A DNA stretch of 64,000 bases. Origin: CAVRXQ01 sp963849105. GTDB lineage: Bacteria; Actinomycetota; Acidimicrobiia; Acidimicrobiales; Bog-793. The position numbers were made by a program, and so were the translations under genes. Of this stretch, positions 43,086 through 51,915 are shown one piece after another. The stretch's first letter is position 1. Every line of letters begins with the position of its first letter. The stretch is taken from the NCBI GenBank assembly GCA_963849105.1, contig CAWKGD010000003.1, forward strand, positions 868,001-932,000, given 5' to 3'. A model generated the notes under the pieces. That model saw only the letters and a program-made list of their open reading frames with translations, ran no database searches and was not told the origin of the DNA.

Positions 43086-44294
43086 GATCCGCTCCGGGGC
43101 GCCAAAAGGTAAGAGCGCCGGCGGCACCTCGACGGTGCCGTCGCGCTCTTGGTAGGTCTCCATCACCGCGATGAGAGCGCGCGCCGTCATCGCGGTGCCG
43201 TTCAGCGTATGGACGATGCGTCGCTCCTCGTTGTCGCGAAAGCGGGTATTCAACCGGCGCGCCTGGTAGTCGGTCGTGTTCGAGCACGACGTGATCTCCC
43301 GGTAGCGGCCCTGGGAGGGCATCCACGCCTCGATGTCGTACTTCTTTGACGCCGACGGTCCGAGGTCTCCCGCCGCAATGTTGACGACCCGGTAGGCGAT
43401 ACCGAGCGCGCGGACGATCTCTTCTTCGATCGCCAGCAGCGACTCGTGCTCGTCGGAGGAGGCCTTCGGTGCACAGAAGACGTACATCTCGACCTTGTCG
43501 AACTGGTGGACGCGGAAGATCCCACACGTGTCGCGCCCGGCGGCGCCCGACTCGCGCCGGAAGCACGTCGAATATCCCGCGTAGCGAAGCGGTAGCGCGT
43601 CGGCGTCGAGGATCTCATCGGCGTGCAGCCCGGCGAGCGCGACTTCCGAGGTGCCGGTCAAGTACAGCCCGTCGGGCTCGACGCGGTACAGGTTCGCCTC
43701 CTCTGTCGGCAAGAAGCCGGTCGCGAACATCGCCTCTTCGCGCACGATGACGGGAGGAAGCACGGGGGTGAAGCCGCGATCGACGACGCGGTCGAGCGCG
43801 AAGCGGTACAGCGCCAGCTCGACGAGGGCTGCGTCGCCCATCCGATAGGCAAAACGCGCTCCGGACAGCCGCGCCGCCTTGTCCATCGCGAACGCGCCGA
43901 GCTCGAGGTGCTCGCGCACGGGGAAGTTGAACTCGCGGGGTTCGCCGACCCGATGGACCTCGACGGCGTCCTCGTCGGTCGTCCCGTCCGGCGCAGAGGG
44001 ATCGGGCGGATTCGGGATGCGAGCGAGCAGGTCGTCGCGAAGCTGCGCGACGGGGATCAGCCGCGTCTCGGCTTCTTGGAGCTCCTCTTTTGTCTTCGCG
44101 AGGACGACGCGCTCCGCCTCGTCGGGACGACCCTTCGGACGCGTCCGCGCCCGCAGGTCCTCGACTGCTCGGGTCTGGGTGCGCCATTCCTCGTCGGCGG
44201 CCAGGAACTCGTCGAAGAGCTGGTCGGCGCCTTTTCTCGCGAGGGCTTTGCGCAGGTCGTCGGGGTGCGCTCGTGCCTCTCGGGCGTCGATCAG
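43068..44294 (-). CDS. serS: Seryl-tRNA synthetase, probable CTG start
   Basis: 408 residues if translation begins at CTG 44294. The frame gives the full family start LIDAREARAHPDDLRKALAR and the tRNA-binding coiled-coil arm (RPDEAERVVLAKTKEELQEA), but contains no ATG, GTG or TTG upstream of codon 126 (GTG 43919), which would delete the whole arm. AAAGGGGGG stands 9-14 bases before the CTG, and CTG overlaps the secF stop as CTGA, like the ATGA overlaps nearby. Class II motifs: FRRESGAAGRDTCGIFRVHQ (motif 2) and NGTAMTARALIAVMETYQER (motif 3). Charges tRNA-Ser. Confidence 0.9.
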   Translation of the reverse strand: MIDAREARAHPDDLRKALARKGADQLFDEFLAADEEWRTQTRAVEDLRARTRPKGRPDEAERVVLAKTKEELQEAETRLIPVAQLRDDLLARIPNPPDPSAPDGTTDEDAVEVHRVGEPREFNFPVREHLELGAFAMDKAARLSGARFAYRMGDAALVELALYRFALDRVVDRGFTPVLPPVIVREEAMFATGFLPTEEANLYRVEPDGLYLTGTSEVALAGLHADEILDADALPLRYAGYSTCFRRESGAAGRDTCGIFRVHQFDKVEMYVFCAPKASSDEHESLLAIEEEIVRALGIAYRVVNIAAGDLGPSASKKYDIEAWMPSQGRYREITSCSNTTDYQARRLNTRFRDNEERRIVHTLNGTAMTARALIAVMETYQERDGTVEVPPALLPFGAPERISATGS

Positions 44295-45865
44295 CGCCGG
44301 CCCCCCTTTCGCCGGCGGCGGGCGGCGGGAGCACGCTGCGGTCGGGTTTGGGCTCGAGGTCGTGGTGTGGGCGGCGCTTTGTCCTCCGGCGCCTCAACGA
44401 CCGCCGTCGCGGCGCCGGGACGGATCGGTCCGGTGCGGGCGCGTACTCTCATCGCCCGCTGGCTCGCGGCCTGGCGAGTCGGCGCGAACGACTCTTGGGA
44501 AAGCGCGCCCGACGCGACGGCGAGCGGGCTCAACAGAACCCTGTCGATACCGCGGCTGCGCAGACGCTCCGAGAGCTGGCGGTAGCGGGGCTCGCGCTCT
44601 TTCATCACCGCGACGAGCGGTGATGCGATGAAGATCGAGGAGTATGCCCCAGTTGTGAGGCCGATCGTCAGGGCGAGACCGAAGTACTGAAGTGTCGTCG
44701 CGCCGAGGATCTGCGCGCCGAGGACGAGAACCGAAAGAATCGGCAGGATCGCGACGAGCGACGTATTCAACGAGCGCGCAAGGGTCTGATTCATCGACAA
44801 GTTGATGAGGTCCGAGATGTTCATGCGTTCGCGGTTCACCAAGTGGCGCGAGTTGTCGCGCACCCTGTCGAAGACGACGATCGTGTCGTACAACGAGTAA
44901 CCGATGATCGTCAAGAACGCGACCACGCTGTCGGGAGTGACGTCGAAGCCCGTCAACGAATAGACGCCAACGGTGACCAAGATGTCGTGGAGCATCGCGA
45001 CGATCGCGGCGAGCGCCATCCGCCACTCGAAGAACAACGAGATGTAGGCGCTGACGAGCACGAAGAAAACGATCAGAGCTTCGATCGCCTTGTGAGTGAT
45101 CGAACTCCCCCACGCCGGGCCGACTTGTTCGATAGAGATGTTCGCCGGGTTGGTATGCGCGAGACGCGCCAGAATGTCGCTGACTTTTGTAGCGATCGAG
45201 CTCGACGTGGCGATTGACTGCCCCTTCGGGAGCTTCGCTTCGACCTCGAGCGTCTTTGGAGGCGAGCCGAGCCGGGTGATTGTCGCCCCAGAAAGTCCCA
45301 CCGGACCGAGCGCCGTGCGTGCCTCGTTCACCGTCACCGTGTGGGTCTGGACCGTCCAGGCCGTGCCTCCGACGAACTCGATGTCGAGATTCAGCCCCCT
45401 TGTCCCGAGCGAAATCGCGCCAGAGGCGATCACCGCCAGGGAGAGGGCGAACCAGAAGCGCCGGCGCCGGACAAAATCGAAATGGGTCTCGCCGAAGTAC
45501 AGCCGACGCAGAACGCCGTGGTGGCGTGGTGGCTTCGCGAAGTCGCGTTCTCCGTTTGCAGCTTCGGGTTCTGGAGACTCGGCCGCGAACGCCGCCACGG
45601 ACTCCTCGAGCGGAGCCGGGTTCGGAACGGCGGCTTCCAGCGCGGTGTCGATCTCATCGTCTTCATCTTCGCCGAGCAGCGTGTCTTCGTCGTCGGTCGC
45701 TTCGACCTCGAGAGCTTCTTCTTCTTCTTCTTCTTCTTCTTCTTCTTCTTCTTCTTCTTCTTCGATGCCCTCGTCGTCAATGGGCGTGTCGCCGTCGGGG
45801 ACGTGCTCGTCCGGTGGTTCGCCGCGGTGCGCGGCGTCACCGGGACGGATGCGGTCGGGGCTCAT
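44291..45865 (-). CDS. secF: Protein translocase subunit SecF with acidic N-terminal extension
   Basis: 524 residues. An unusual head of about 125 residues, largely Asp/Glu, includes 16 consecutive Glu (35-50). Then SecF proper: RRRFWFALSLAVIASGAISL (TM1), GLNLDIEFVGGTAWTVQTHT, and TM2-6 with FFEWRMALAAIVAMLHDILV, GFDVTPDSVVAFLTIIGYSL and YDTIVVFDRVRDN. A basic Arg/Pro tail ends it. SecDF uses the proton gradient to pull proteins through SecYEG. Start overlaps the secD stop (ATGA). Confidence 0.94.
   Translation of the reverse strand: MSPDRIRPGDAAHRGEPPDEHVPDGDTPIDDEGIEEEEEEEEEEEEEEEEALEVEATDDEDTLLGEDEDDEIDTALEAAVPNPAPLEESVAAFAAESPEPEAANGERDFAKPPRHHGVLRRLYFGETHFDFVRRRRFWFALSLAVIASGAISLGTRGLNLDIEFVGGTAWTVQTHTVTVNEARTALGPVGLSGATITRLGSPPKTLEVEAKLPKGQSIATSSSIATKVSDILARLAHTNPANISIEQVGPAWGSSITHKAIEALIVFFVLVSAYISLFFEWRMALAAIVAMLHDILVTVGVYSLTGFDVTPDSVVAFLTIIGYSLYDTIVVFDRVRDNSRHLVNRERMNISDLINLSMNQTLARSLNTSLVAILPILSVLVLGAQILGATTLQYFGLALTIGLTTGAYSSIFIASPLVAVMKEREPRYRQLSERLRSRGIDRVLLSPLAVASGALSQESFAPTRQAASQRAMRVRARTGPIRPGAATAVVEAPEDKAPPTPRPRAQTRPQRAPAARRRRKGGRR
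45716..45763 (-). repeat. (GAA)16 trinucleotide microsatellite inside secF
   Basis: 48 bp of pure TTC repeat on the plus strand, read as 16 GAA Glu codons in secF (residues 35-50). No synonymous GAG interrupts it, unlike the rest of this GC-rich genome where GAG is common, so it looks like a recent slippage product and may vary in length between strains. Changes by three bases keep the frame. Confidence 0.9.
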
Positions 45866-47370
45866 ACCGTTTCCGCCTGGGCCGCGAGGCCGCGGGCGAT
45901 GCCCAAGTGGCGCGCCGAGGCGATGACGTGATTACGACCGAGCAGGATGACGAACGGCCGCGTGAAGATGTAGGCCGTGACGACGTCGGCGAGCGTCGAG
46001 ATCCCGAGCATGAAGGCGAATCCCTTCACGGCGCCGATCGACAAGAGCCACAGCACGAGCGCGCCGATGAAGCTCACCGCGTCGGCGGAAAGGATCGTGC
46101 GGTAGGCGCTTCGGAATCCCTTGTCGACCGAGGCGCGAACGGAACGGCCGGCGCGCACTTCATCTTTTAATCGTTCGAAATAGACGATGTAGGAGTCGAC
46201 GGTGATACCGACTGAGACGATGAGGCCGACAACGCCGGACAGGTCGAGGGTCAATCCGACCGACGACACGCTCAGCAGCGAGATGAACCCGTACAAGAAG
46301 GCCGCGGTCGTCACGAGTCCCAATACGACGACGATCCCGAGTGCGCGGTAGTAGAAGATCGTGTAGCCCATCACCAAGAGCAGACCCAACAGTCCGGCGA
46401 GCAGTCCGGCGTGCAAGGACGACTTCCCGAGGCTCGGCGAGACCGCCTCCGACGTCAACGGATGCATCACCACCGGAAGAGAGCCGTACCTCAAATCGAG
46501 CGCCAGCGCGCTCACCTCGGCATGGGTGAAGTTCCCCGAGATCTGGCCGCTTCCCGGAAAGCTCGTCGCGTCGATGAGCGGCGCCGAGACGATGTCCCCG
46601 TCCAAGTCGTCCGCGACCGGCGTGTGGTAGTAGGCGGCGGCGATTTTGTTGAATGCCGTCGTCCCCTTGCCGGTGAGGGTGAACGACACCACCCACGACC
46701 CGGTGGTCAACAACTGGGCGGTCGCGCCGCTGATGATTGTGCCGTTCGCCTTGGCGGGACCGAGCACGAGTCGCTCCGCGTCATAGGCGCCGCCGGAGCT
46801 GAAAATGACGTTCTTGGAGGGATCGTCTGCGGTGATCGGCGTCGTCTTGTACGACGCGTAGATCGGGTCTTCGCAGTAGTTCCCGCAGACGAACTCGCCG
46901 CCGCTGGCCGAGTCGTAGTACGCCGAGGTGAAGTGGTAGCCGCCCGTCGGAGAGGGCGGTGTCCTGTACGGCGTCGCGGGCGTCTTCTCGCCTTTTTTCG
47001 TGGCGGGTGGCGTGTAAGTGGGCGCGCCGCCGAGGACGGGGCGGAAGTAGAGCTGAGCCGTGGTGCCGATGATGTGAAGGATCCGACTTGGGTCCTTCAC
47101 CCCCGGCAGCTCAACGACCACCTGATTGCCCTGCGTCGTGATGTTCGGCTGCGACACTCCGAGCGCGTCGACGCGGTCCGTCATGATGTTCGCGACGTTC
47201 TGCAGCGTCGCTTTCTTCACTGGGTGCGCAGGGACGTAGACGACCGAGAGCCCGCCTTCCAAGTCGAGCCCGAGATGCGGCGACCATCCCAGCCCGACCG
47301 CCAGGCCGAGCATCCCGAAACAGGCGATGGTCGTCAGCAGAACGCTGGCGATAAGACGCTGCCGACCCAC
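45862..47370 (-). CDS. secD: Protein translocase subunit SecD
   Basis: 502 residues from GTG 47370, placed immediately after the yajC stop. RQRLIASVLLTTIACFGMLG is TM1; GLDLEGGLSVVYVPAHPVKK is the family D1 motif; a long periplasmic P1 domain (about 45-330) carries several Cys/Gly/Thr-rich insertions (ASGGEFVCGNYCEDPIYASY); TM2-6 follow with GLTLDLSGVVGLIVSVGITV. Works with SecF downstream. Order yajC-secD-secF is classical. Confidence 0.94.
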   Translation of the reverse strand: MGRQRLIASVLLTTIACFGMLGLAVGLGWSPHLGLDLEGGLSVVYVPAHPVKKATLQNVANIMTDRVDALGVSQPNITTQGNQVVVELPGVKDPSRILHIIGTTAQLYFRPVLGGAPTYTPPATKKGEKTPATPYRTPPSPTGGYHFTSAYYDSASGGEFVCGNYCEDPIYASYKTTPITADDPSKNVIFSSGGAYDAERLVLGPAKANGTIISGATAQLLTTGSWVVSFTLTGKGTTAFNKIAAAYYHTPVADDLDGDIVSAPLIDATSFPGSGQISGNFTHAEVSALALDLRYGSLPVVMHPLTSEAVSPSLGKSSLHAGLLAGLLGLLLVMGYTIFYYRALGIVVVLGLVTTAAFLYGFISLLSVSSVGLTLDLSGVVGLIVSVGITVDSYIVYFERLKDEVRAGRSVRASVDKGFRSAYRTILSADAVSFIGALVLWLLSIGAVKGFAFMLGISTLADVVTAYIFTRPFVILLGRNHVIASARHLGIARGLAAQAETV

Positions 47371-47886
47371 CTAGGCGCTCTTCCCCTCGCCGGACTGCTC
47401 AGTGTCCGGATCGGGCTTCGGCGACGGCGTCGGGAAGAACGACGTCGGCTGGTCCGCCTCCTTGCCTTCGTCGTGCGACCGCGGTTCAAACGGCGCTTCG
47501 TGTTCGGCGCCAGATCCTGTCGTCGGCCCCTCAGTCGAAACGTCGGGCCATTGGGGCGCTTGTGGCACGCGCTGGCCGACCGCTCTCCGGACGATCTCGA
47601 CCGTCGTGCCGGGGGCTATTTCGACGAGCACCCGGTCATCGTTCATGGCCCGCACGGTTCCGACAATCCCTGAGCTCGTGATCACCTCGTCGCCGACCGA
47701 GACCGCTTTCTGCATCGCCTGCTGTTCTTTTTGGCGGCGTCGCTGCGGCCGCATGAACAAAAAGGCGCCGACGGCGAGGATCAGCAGGATGAACAGGAAC
47801 GCGCTGCTCCCGCTCGACGAGGACTTTTTCGACGCGGCGATGATCGCCAGGTCGTGGAACGCGGGAAGGAGGTGGACAAAGGTCAT
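47371..47886 (-). CDS. yajC: Preprotein translocase accessory protein YajC
   Basis: 171 residues from ATG 47886 (the frame is open further up, without support). One membrane helix (GSSAFLFILLILAVGAFLFM), then MRPQRRRQKEQQAMQKAVSV and VGDEVITSSGIVGTVRAMND with LVEIAPGTTVEIVRRAVGQR, the YajC signature. The polar tail (about 110-171) is longer than the 85-110 residues of most YajC and is Pro/Glu-rich. Immediately upstream of secD. Confidence 0.9.
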   Translation of the reverse strand: MTFVHLLPAFHDLAIIAASKKSSSSGSSAFLFILLILAVGAFLFMRPQRRRQKEQQAMQKAVSVGDEVITSSGIVGTVRAMNDDRVLVEIAPGTTVEIVRRAVGQRVPQAPQWPDVSTEGPTTGSGAEHEAPFEPRSHDEGKEADQPTSFFPTPSPKPDPDTEQSGEGKSA

Positions 47887-47978
47887 GGAGTTGACACCCG
47901 TGGTCTCGGGGACTGAGCGAGTCGCATGGTAGTCCTTGACCTGGGAGTGCTTGTTCTCCCCGCGTTTAATTGTCGCGC

Positions 47979-49070
47979 TCAGACGTCGAAAAGCGTCGAC
48001 GCCTCCTCGGTGGTCATCGTCGGCGTGCGAGCGACGTGCGGGCGCGGGATGCCGAGGTGGTCCCAAGCTGCCGGGCCCGCCACACGTCCCCGCGGGGTGC
48101 GGGTAAGGAAGCCCTGTTGGAGCAGGTATGGCTCGTAAACGTCCTCCACCGTCTCGGGCTCCTCGCTAACGCTGAAGGCGAGCGTCTGCAATCCGACCGC
48201 TTGGCCAGAAAAACGCACGCACAGCGCCTCGAGGATCTGGCGATCGAGCCGGTCGAGGCCGCGCTCGTCGACCCCGAACAGCTCGCAGCCTTCGCGAGCC
48301 GCTTCGAAATCGATCGCGCCGAGTCCGCGGACCTCGACGAAGTCGCGCACCCGGCGCAAGAGCCGGATGGCGAGGCGCGGTGTCCCCCTGGCGCGACGCG
48401 CGATCTCCTGCGCGCCCTCAGCGGTGCAGTCGACGGCAAGGACACGCGCCGTCCGACGCACGATCTCCTCGAGCTCGTCGGGCGCGTAGTGCTCGAGGCG
48501 GGCCACGAATCCGAAGCGGTCACGCAGCGGTCCGGTGACGAGTCCCGTGCGCGTCGTCGCGCCGACCAACGTGAAGGCTGGCAGTTCGAGCCGGACCGAA
48601 CGCGCCGTCGGTCCCTTGCCGATGACGATGTCGATCTGGAAGTCCTCCATCGCCGGATAGAGGATCTCCTCGACAGGACGCGTCATGCGGTGGATCTCGT
48701 CGATGAAGAGCACCTCGCCAGGCTGCAGCCCGGTGAGGATCGCGGCGAGGTCACCACCGCGTTGCAGGGCGGCACCCGAAGTCACGCGCAGCCCGACCCC
48801 CATCTCGTTCGCGACGATGCCGGCGAGCGTCGTCTTTCCGAGCCCCGGAGGTCCGGCGAACAGCAGGTGATCAACGCTCTGGCTCCGCCGGCGCGCCGCT
48901 TCGAGCACGATCGTCAGGTGTTCCTTCACACGGGCTTGTCCGACGAACTCGGAAAGGCGTCGCGGCCGGAGCCCCACCTCGAGGGCTTCCTCGGGTTCGT
49001 CGACGGGTTCGCCCGCGACGACACGAGATTGGGACTTCGCCTCGATCTGGATGTCGCGACGCGCGCTCAT
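47979..49070 (-). CDS. ruvB: Holliday junction branch migration ATPase RuvB
   Basis: 363 residues, ATG 49070 overlapping the ruvA stop (ATGA). LRPRRLSEFVGQARVKEHLT, Walker A LLFAGPPGLGKTTLAGIVAN, sensor/Walker B GEVLFIDEIHRM, LVGATTRTGLVTGPLRDRFG with the arginine finger, and the C-terminal winged helix (QGFLTRTPRGRVAG). Hexameric motor of RuvABC. The 40 residues after the stop of the fold (PHVARTPTMTTEEASTLFDV) are a short extension. Confidence 0.96.
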   Translation of the reverse strand: MSARRDIQIEAKSQSRVVAGEPVDEPEEALEVGLRPRRLSEFVGQARVKEHLTIVLEAARRRSQSVDHLLFAGPPGLGKTTLAGIVANEMGVGLRVTSGAALQRGGDLAAILTGLQPGEVLFIDEIHRMTRPVEEILYPAMEDFQIDIVIGKGPTARSVRLELPAFTLVGATTRTGLVTGPLRDRFGFVARLEHYAPDELEEIVRRTARVLAVDCTAEGAQEIARRARGTPRLAIRLLRRVRDFVEVRGLGAIDFEAAREGCELFGVDERGLDRLDRQILEALCVRFSGQAVGLQTLAFSVSEEPETVEDVYEPYLLQQGFLTRTPRGRVAGPAAWDHLGIPRPHVARTPTMTTEEASTLFDV

Positions 49071-49672
49071 CGTCGCGGTGCGAGTTCGAAGAGCGCTTCG
49101 CGCAGCAGTTCCTCGACGCTGCCGTCGTGGCCGACGCGTTCGATCGCGACACGGATCTCTTCGGGCGCGTATCCCAGTGCGCCGAGCGCGTCGCGCAGTT
49201 CCGCGGCGGCGCTCGTATCTGATCCATTGCCGACGGGCTGCGGCACGACGAGGCTGCCGTCGCCGATCCTCCCGGCGAGTTCGACCAAGAGACGTTGCGC
49301 GGTCTTTTTTCCGACCCCCGGAACGAGACAGAGCGCGTCGACGTCGGCGGAGACGACGGCGGCGGCGAGGGACTCGGGTGGGTGCACCGACAAGATCGCG
49401 AGCGCGAGCGCGGGGCCGATGCCGTGCGCGGAGACGAGCAGCTCGAAGATCCGCCGCTCTGCGCGGCTCGGGAAGCCGTACAAAGTGATCGCGCCTTCGC
49501 GGACGTGGGTATGGACCGAAAGCCGCGCCGCGTCGCCGACCGCGCCGAGCGTGCGGGCATGACGGGAGGAGACGACTACCTCGTAACCAACGCCTGAAAC
49601 GTCGATGAGCACCGTCGCCGAGGCGACCCCCTCTTCGAGCGCCTCCAGAGATCCGTAGAGCGCGCCGATCAC
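49067..49672 (-). CDS. ruvA: Holliday junction-binding protein RuvA
   Basis: 201 residues from GTG 49672 (MIGALYGSLEALEEGVASAT), overlapping the ruvC stop (GTGA). The OB domain contains VLIDVSGVGYEVVVSSRHAR and VREGAITLYGFPSRAERRIF; two helix-hairpin-helix motifs (LLVSAHGIGPALALAILSVH and CLVPGVGKKTAQRLLVELAG); the C-terminal domain (ELRDALGALGYAPEEIRVAI) contacts RuvB. Complete. Confidence 0.95.
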   Translation of the reverse strand: MIGALYGSLEALEEGVASATVLIDVSGVGYEVVVSSRHARTLGAVGDAARLSVHTHVREGAITLYGFPSRAERRIFELLVSAHGIGPALALAILSVHPPESLAAAVVSADVDALCLVPGVGKKTAQRLLVELAGRIGDGSLVVPQPVGNGSDTSAAAELRDALGALGYAPEEIRVAIERVGHDGSVEELLREALFELAPRR

Positions 49673-50172
49673 GAGACGACCTGCGCTTCGGCAAGTGACG
49701 CGGCACGGTGCGCGGCGACGTGACACAGCGCGAGGGCGAGGGCGTCAGCGACGTCCGGGGGCTTAGGCAGCTCTGGGAGGCGCAGCAGGCGGGCGACCAT
49801 CTCTTGCACCTGGCGCTTTTCGGCCGAGCCGTATCCGGCGATGGCCTGTTTGACCTCGTTCGAGGTGTACTCGACGACCGGGCAGCCGTGTTCGGCGGCG
49901 ACGAGCAGCGCGATGCCGCTCGCCTGTCCGACGCTCATCGCCGTCTGGGCGTTCGTCTGGAAAAAGACCCGCTCGACGACGACGACGTCGGGGCGGATCT
50001 CGACGACGAGCGCGTCGATCTGACGACGCAGCTCGGCGAGACGTTCGGGAACCGGCAGTCGGCGTTCGGTCGTGATCACCCCGGCGGCGAGGGTCTTCTC
50101 GCTGCCGGGCGTGCCCGTGATCGCGCCGAAGCCGCAACGCGACAAGCCGGGGTCGATCCCCAGGACAAACAC
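49669..50172 (-). CDS. ruvC: Crossover junction endonuclease RuvC
   Basis: 167 residues from GTG 50172. FVLGIDPGLSRCGFGAITGT carries the first catalytic Asp; VVVVERVFFQTNAQTAMSVG the catalytic Glu; PPDVADALALALCHVAAHRA the C-terminal Asp pair. Resolves Holliday junctions. Head of the ruvC-ruvA-ruvB operon, 51 bp after the YebC gene. Confidence 0.96.
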   Translation of the reverse strand: MFVLGIDPGLSRCGFGAITGTPGSEKTLAAGVITTERRLPVPERLAELRRQIDALVVEIRPDVVVVERVFFQTNAQTAMSVGQASGIALLVAAEHGCPVVEYTSNEVKQAIAGYGSAEKRQVQEMVARLLRLPELPKPPDVADALALALCHVAAHRAASLAEAQVVS

Positions 50173-50223
50173 GCGTTCGATGGTAGTAAGGGCTGGCTGG
50201 GAATTCGCGGACCCGAATCGAGA

Positions 50224-50973
50224 TCAGCTGGCGAGCGCGGTGAGGATCTCGTCGGGGATGTCGAAGTTCGCGACGACGTTGTGCACATCGTCGTGTTCTT
50301 CGAGCAGGTCGAGCAGGTTCAAGACCTTGCGCGCCGCCGCTGGGTCGGTGACCTCGACAGTCGTCGTCGGCACCCAGGTGATCTCCGAGGAATCCGTCGG
50401 GATCGCCGCCTCCTCCAGCGCCGCGACGAGAGGGTGCAGGTCGGTTGGCTCGCAGATCAGGGTCCACTCCTCGCCGTCATCGCGCAGGTCCTGTCCGCCC
50501 GCGTCGAGCGCCGCCGCCATCACGTCGTCTTCTTCGACCTTGCGGGGGATCGTGACCACCCCTTTTCGTTCGAATTGCCACGACACGGCGCCCGGTTCGG
50601 CCATCGTCCCGCCGTTGCGAGTGAAGACCGATCGGATCTCGGCGCCGGTGCGGTTGCGGTTGTCGGTCAGGCACTCGACGATCACCGCCACCCCGGCCGG
50701 CGCGTACCCCTCATAGGAGATGGCTTCGTAGCGAATGCCCTCGAGCTCACCGGTGCCGCGCTTCACCGCCCGGTCAATGGTGTCGATCGGCACCGAAGCA
50801 TCGCGGGCTTTTTGGTACATCGTCCGCAGCGTGGCGTTCGCTTGCGGGTCTCCCCCACCCTCTCGCGCCGCGACTTCAACCTGGCGGATGAGCTTCGCGA
50901 ACAGTTTCGAGCGCGCTTTGTCCTTCGCACCCTTTTGGTGTTTGGTCGTCGCCCATTTCGAGTGTCCAGACAT
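50224..50973 (-). CDS. yebC: YebC/PmpR family protein
   Basis: 249 residues. The start MSGHSKWATTKHQKGAKDKA is the diagnostic YebC motif (with Ala-Thr where most have Asn-Ile); EGYAPAGVAVIVECLTDNRN, FTRNGGTMAEPGAVSWQFER and the acidic C-terminal domain are conserved. Members act as transcriptional regulators or, per recent work on the family, relieve ribosome stalling at proline stretches. Upstream of ruvCAB, its common place. Confidence 0.95.
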   Translation of the reverse strand: MSGHSKWATTKHQKGAKDKARSKLFAKLIRQVEVAAREGGGDPQANATLRTMYQKARDASVPIDTIDRAVKRGTGELEGIRYEAISYEGYAPAGVAVIVECLTDNRNRTGAEIRSVFTRNGGTMAEPGAVSWQFERKGVVTIPRKVEEDDVMAAALDAGGQDLRDDGEEWTLICEPTDLHPLVAALEEAAIPTDSSEITWVPTTTVEVTDPAAARKVLNLLDLLEEHDDVHNVVANFDIPDEILTALAS

Positions 50974-51004
50974 GAATCAGCCCTCTAAGCGGATCGCGCG
51001 CGCA

Positions 51005-51757
51005 TCACAGCTCGCGCAGCGCCTGCGCGCGCTCTTGCAGACTGAGCCCACTCGTCGAGGAGTCTCGCTCCCCGGGTGCGGCGAGCGGCGCGCACCACTG
51101 CCATCCCGTCAGCCGGACGACATCGCGCGGCAACGTGCGCTCGAGCTCACCGCGGTTCGAGCCGAGCAGCTCGAGCGTGTCGGCGAGTGCCGGTGGGTAC
51201 CGCGTGATCGAGGTGGCAGCGAAGTCGGCGAACGACTCCCGATCGACTCCGCCTAGCCGTGAACTCAGGCGCGCGGCGGCCGGGCTGCGCAGGGCGAGCA
51301 GTCCGAGCGAGGACATAATCAAAGAAGCGCGCGCGACGTCACCGCGGCGCAGGTGCGCGAGCTCGTGTGCGACAAGCGCTTCGAGGTCGATGCGATCGAG
51401 ACGTTCGAGGCTTGCTGATGTCACGACAAGGGTCGGGCGAGAACCACGTCGGCCAAATGTGGCCGCGTTCAGGTCCTCTGATGGGATGACGACGACGACG
51501 GGCGTCGAGAGCCCGAACGCCGAACACAGCCCATCGACGATGTTCAACAAGCGGGCGTCGAGGTTGACGTGTGCCTCCCGACCGCCGAGTGCGTGGAGGA
51601 TCCCTGATTCCGAGCCGGCCTTGGCGTTCGCGACGAAGTGCGCCAGCGCGAGTAAGGCGACGAGGCCGAGGATGATCGTGCCGGCGATGTCGGCGACGCC
51701 GGAAGCCGCTACGGCAATGCAGGCGACCGCGAGGATCACCGGAGCGGCGCGCAGCAT
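51005..51757 (-). CDS. M48 family (HtpX-like) membrane metalloprotease
   Basis: 250 residues from ATG 51757 (AGGTGA 6 bases before). A second start, ATG 51916, would overlap the upstream stop as TAATG and add 53 Pro/Arg/His-rich residues; I judge it less likely. Two membrane helices at the start, then LDRIDLEALVAHELAHLRRG with zinc motif HELAH, and the third ligand Glu in LGGVDRESFADFAATSITRY. Shorter than HtpX and without its later helices. Lies between pimA-like and yebC, where mycobacteria have pdx genes. Confidence 0.8.
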   Translation of the reverse strand: MLRAAPVILAVACIAVAASGVADIAGTIILGLVALLALAHFVANAKAGSESGILHALGGREAHVNLDARLLNIVDGLCSAFGLSTPVVVVIPSEDLNAATFGRRGSRPTLVVTSASLERLDRIDLEALVAHELAHLRRGDVARASLIMSSLGLLALRSPAAARLSSRLGGVDRESFADFAATSITRYPPALADTLELLGSNRGELERTLPRDVVRLTGWQWCAPLAAPGERDSSTSGLSLQERAQALREL

Positions 51758-51915
51758 CGCCACGTCACCTGTGGTGCTGCGCGGACCAAGAGACGGCACG
51801 GCGGCGAGGGCGTGATGCCGGCGCGAAGGCGCGTGAGTGGACGATCGCGTCGGGCGCGTCCTTGGGCGGGGGTCGTGCCCGCGGGGTTGCGCGACGCTGG
51901 GTTCCGGCTGGGGCA

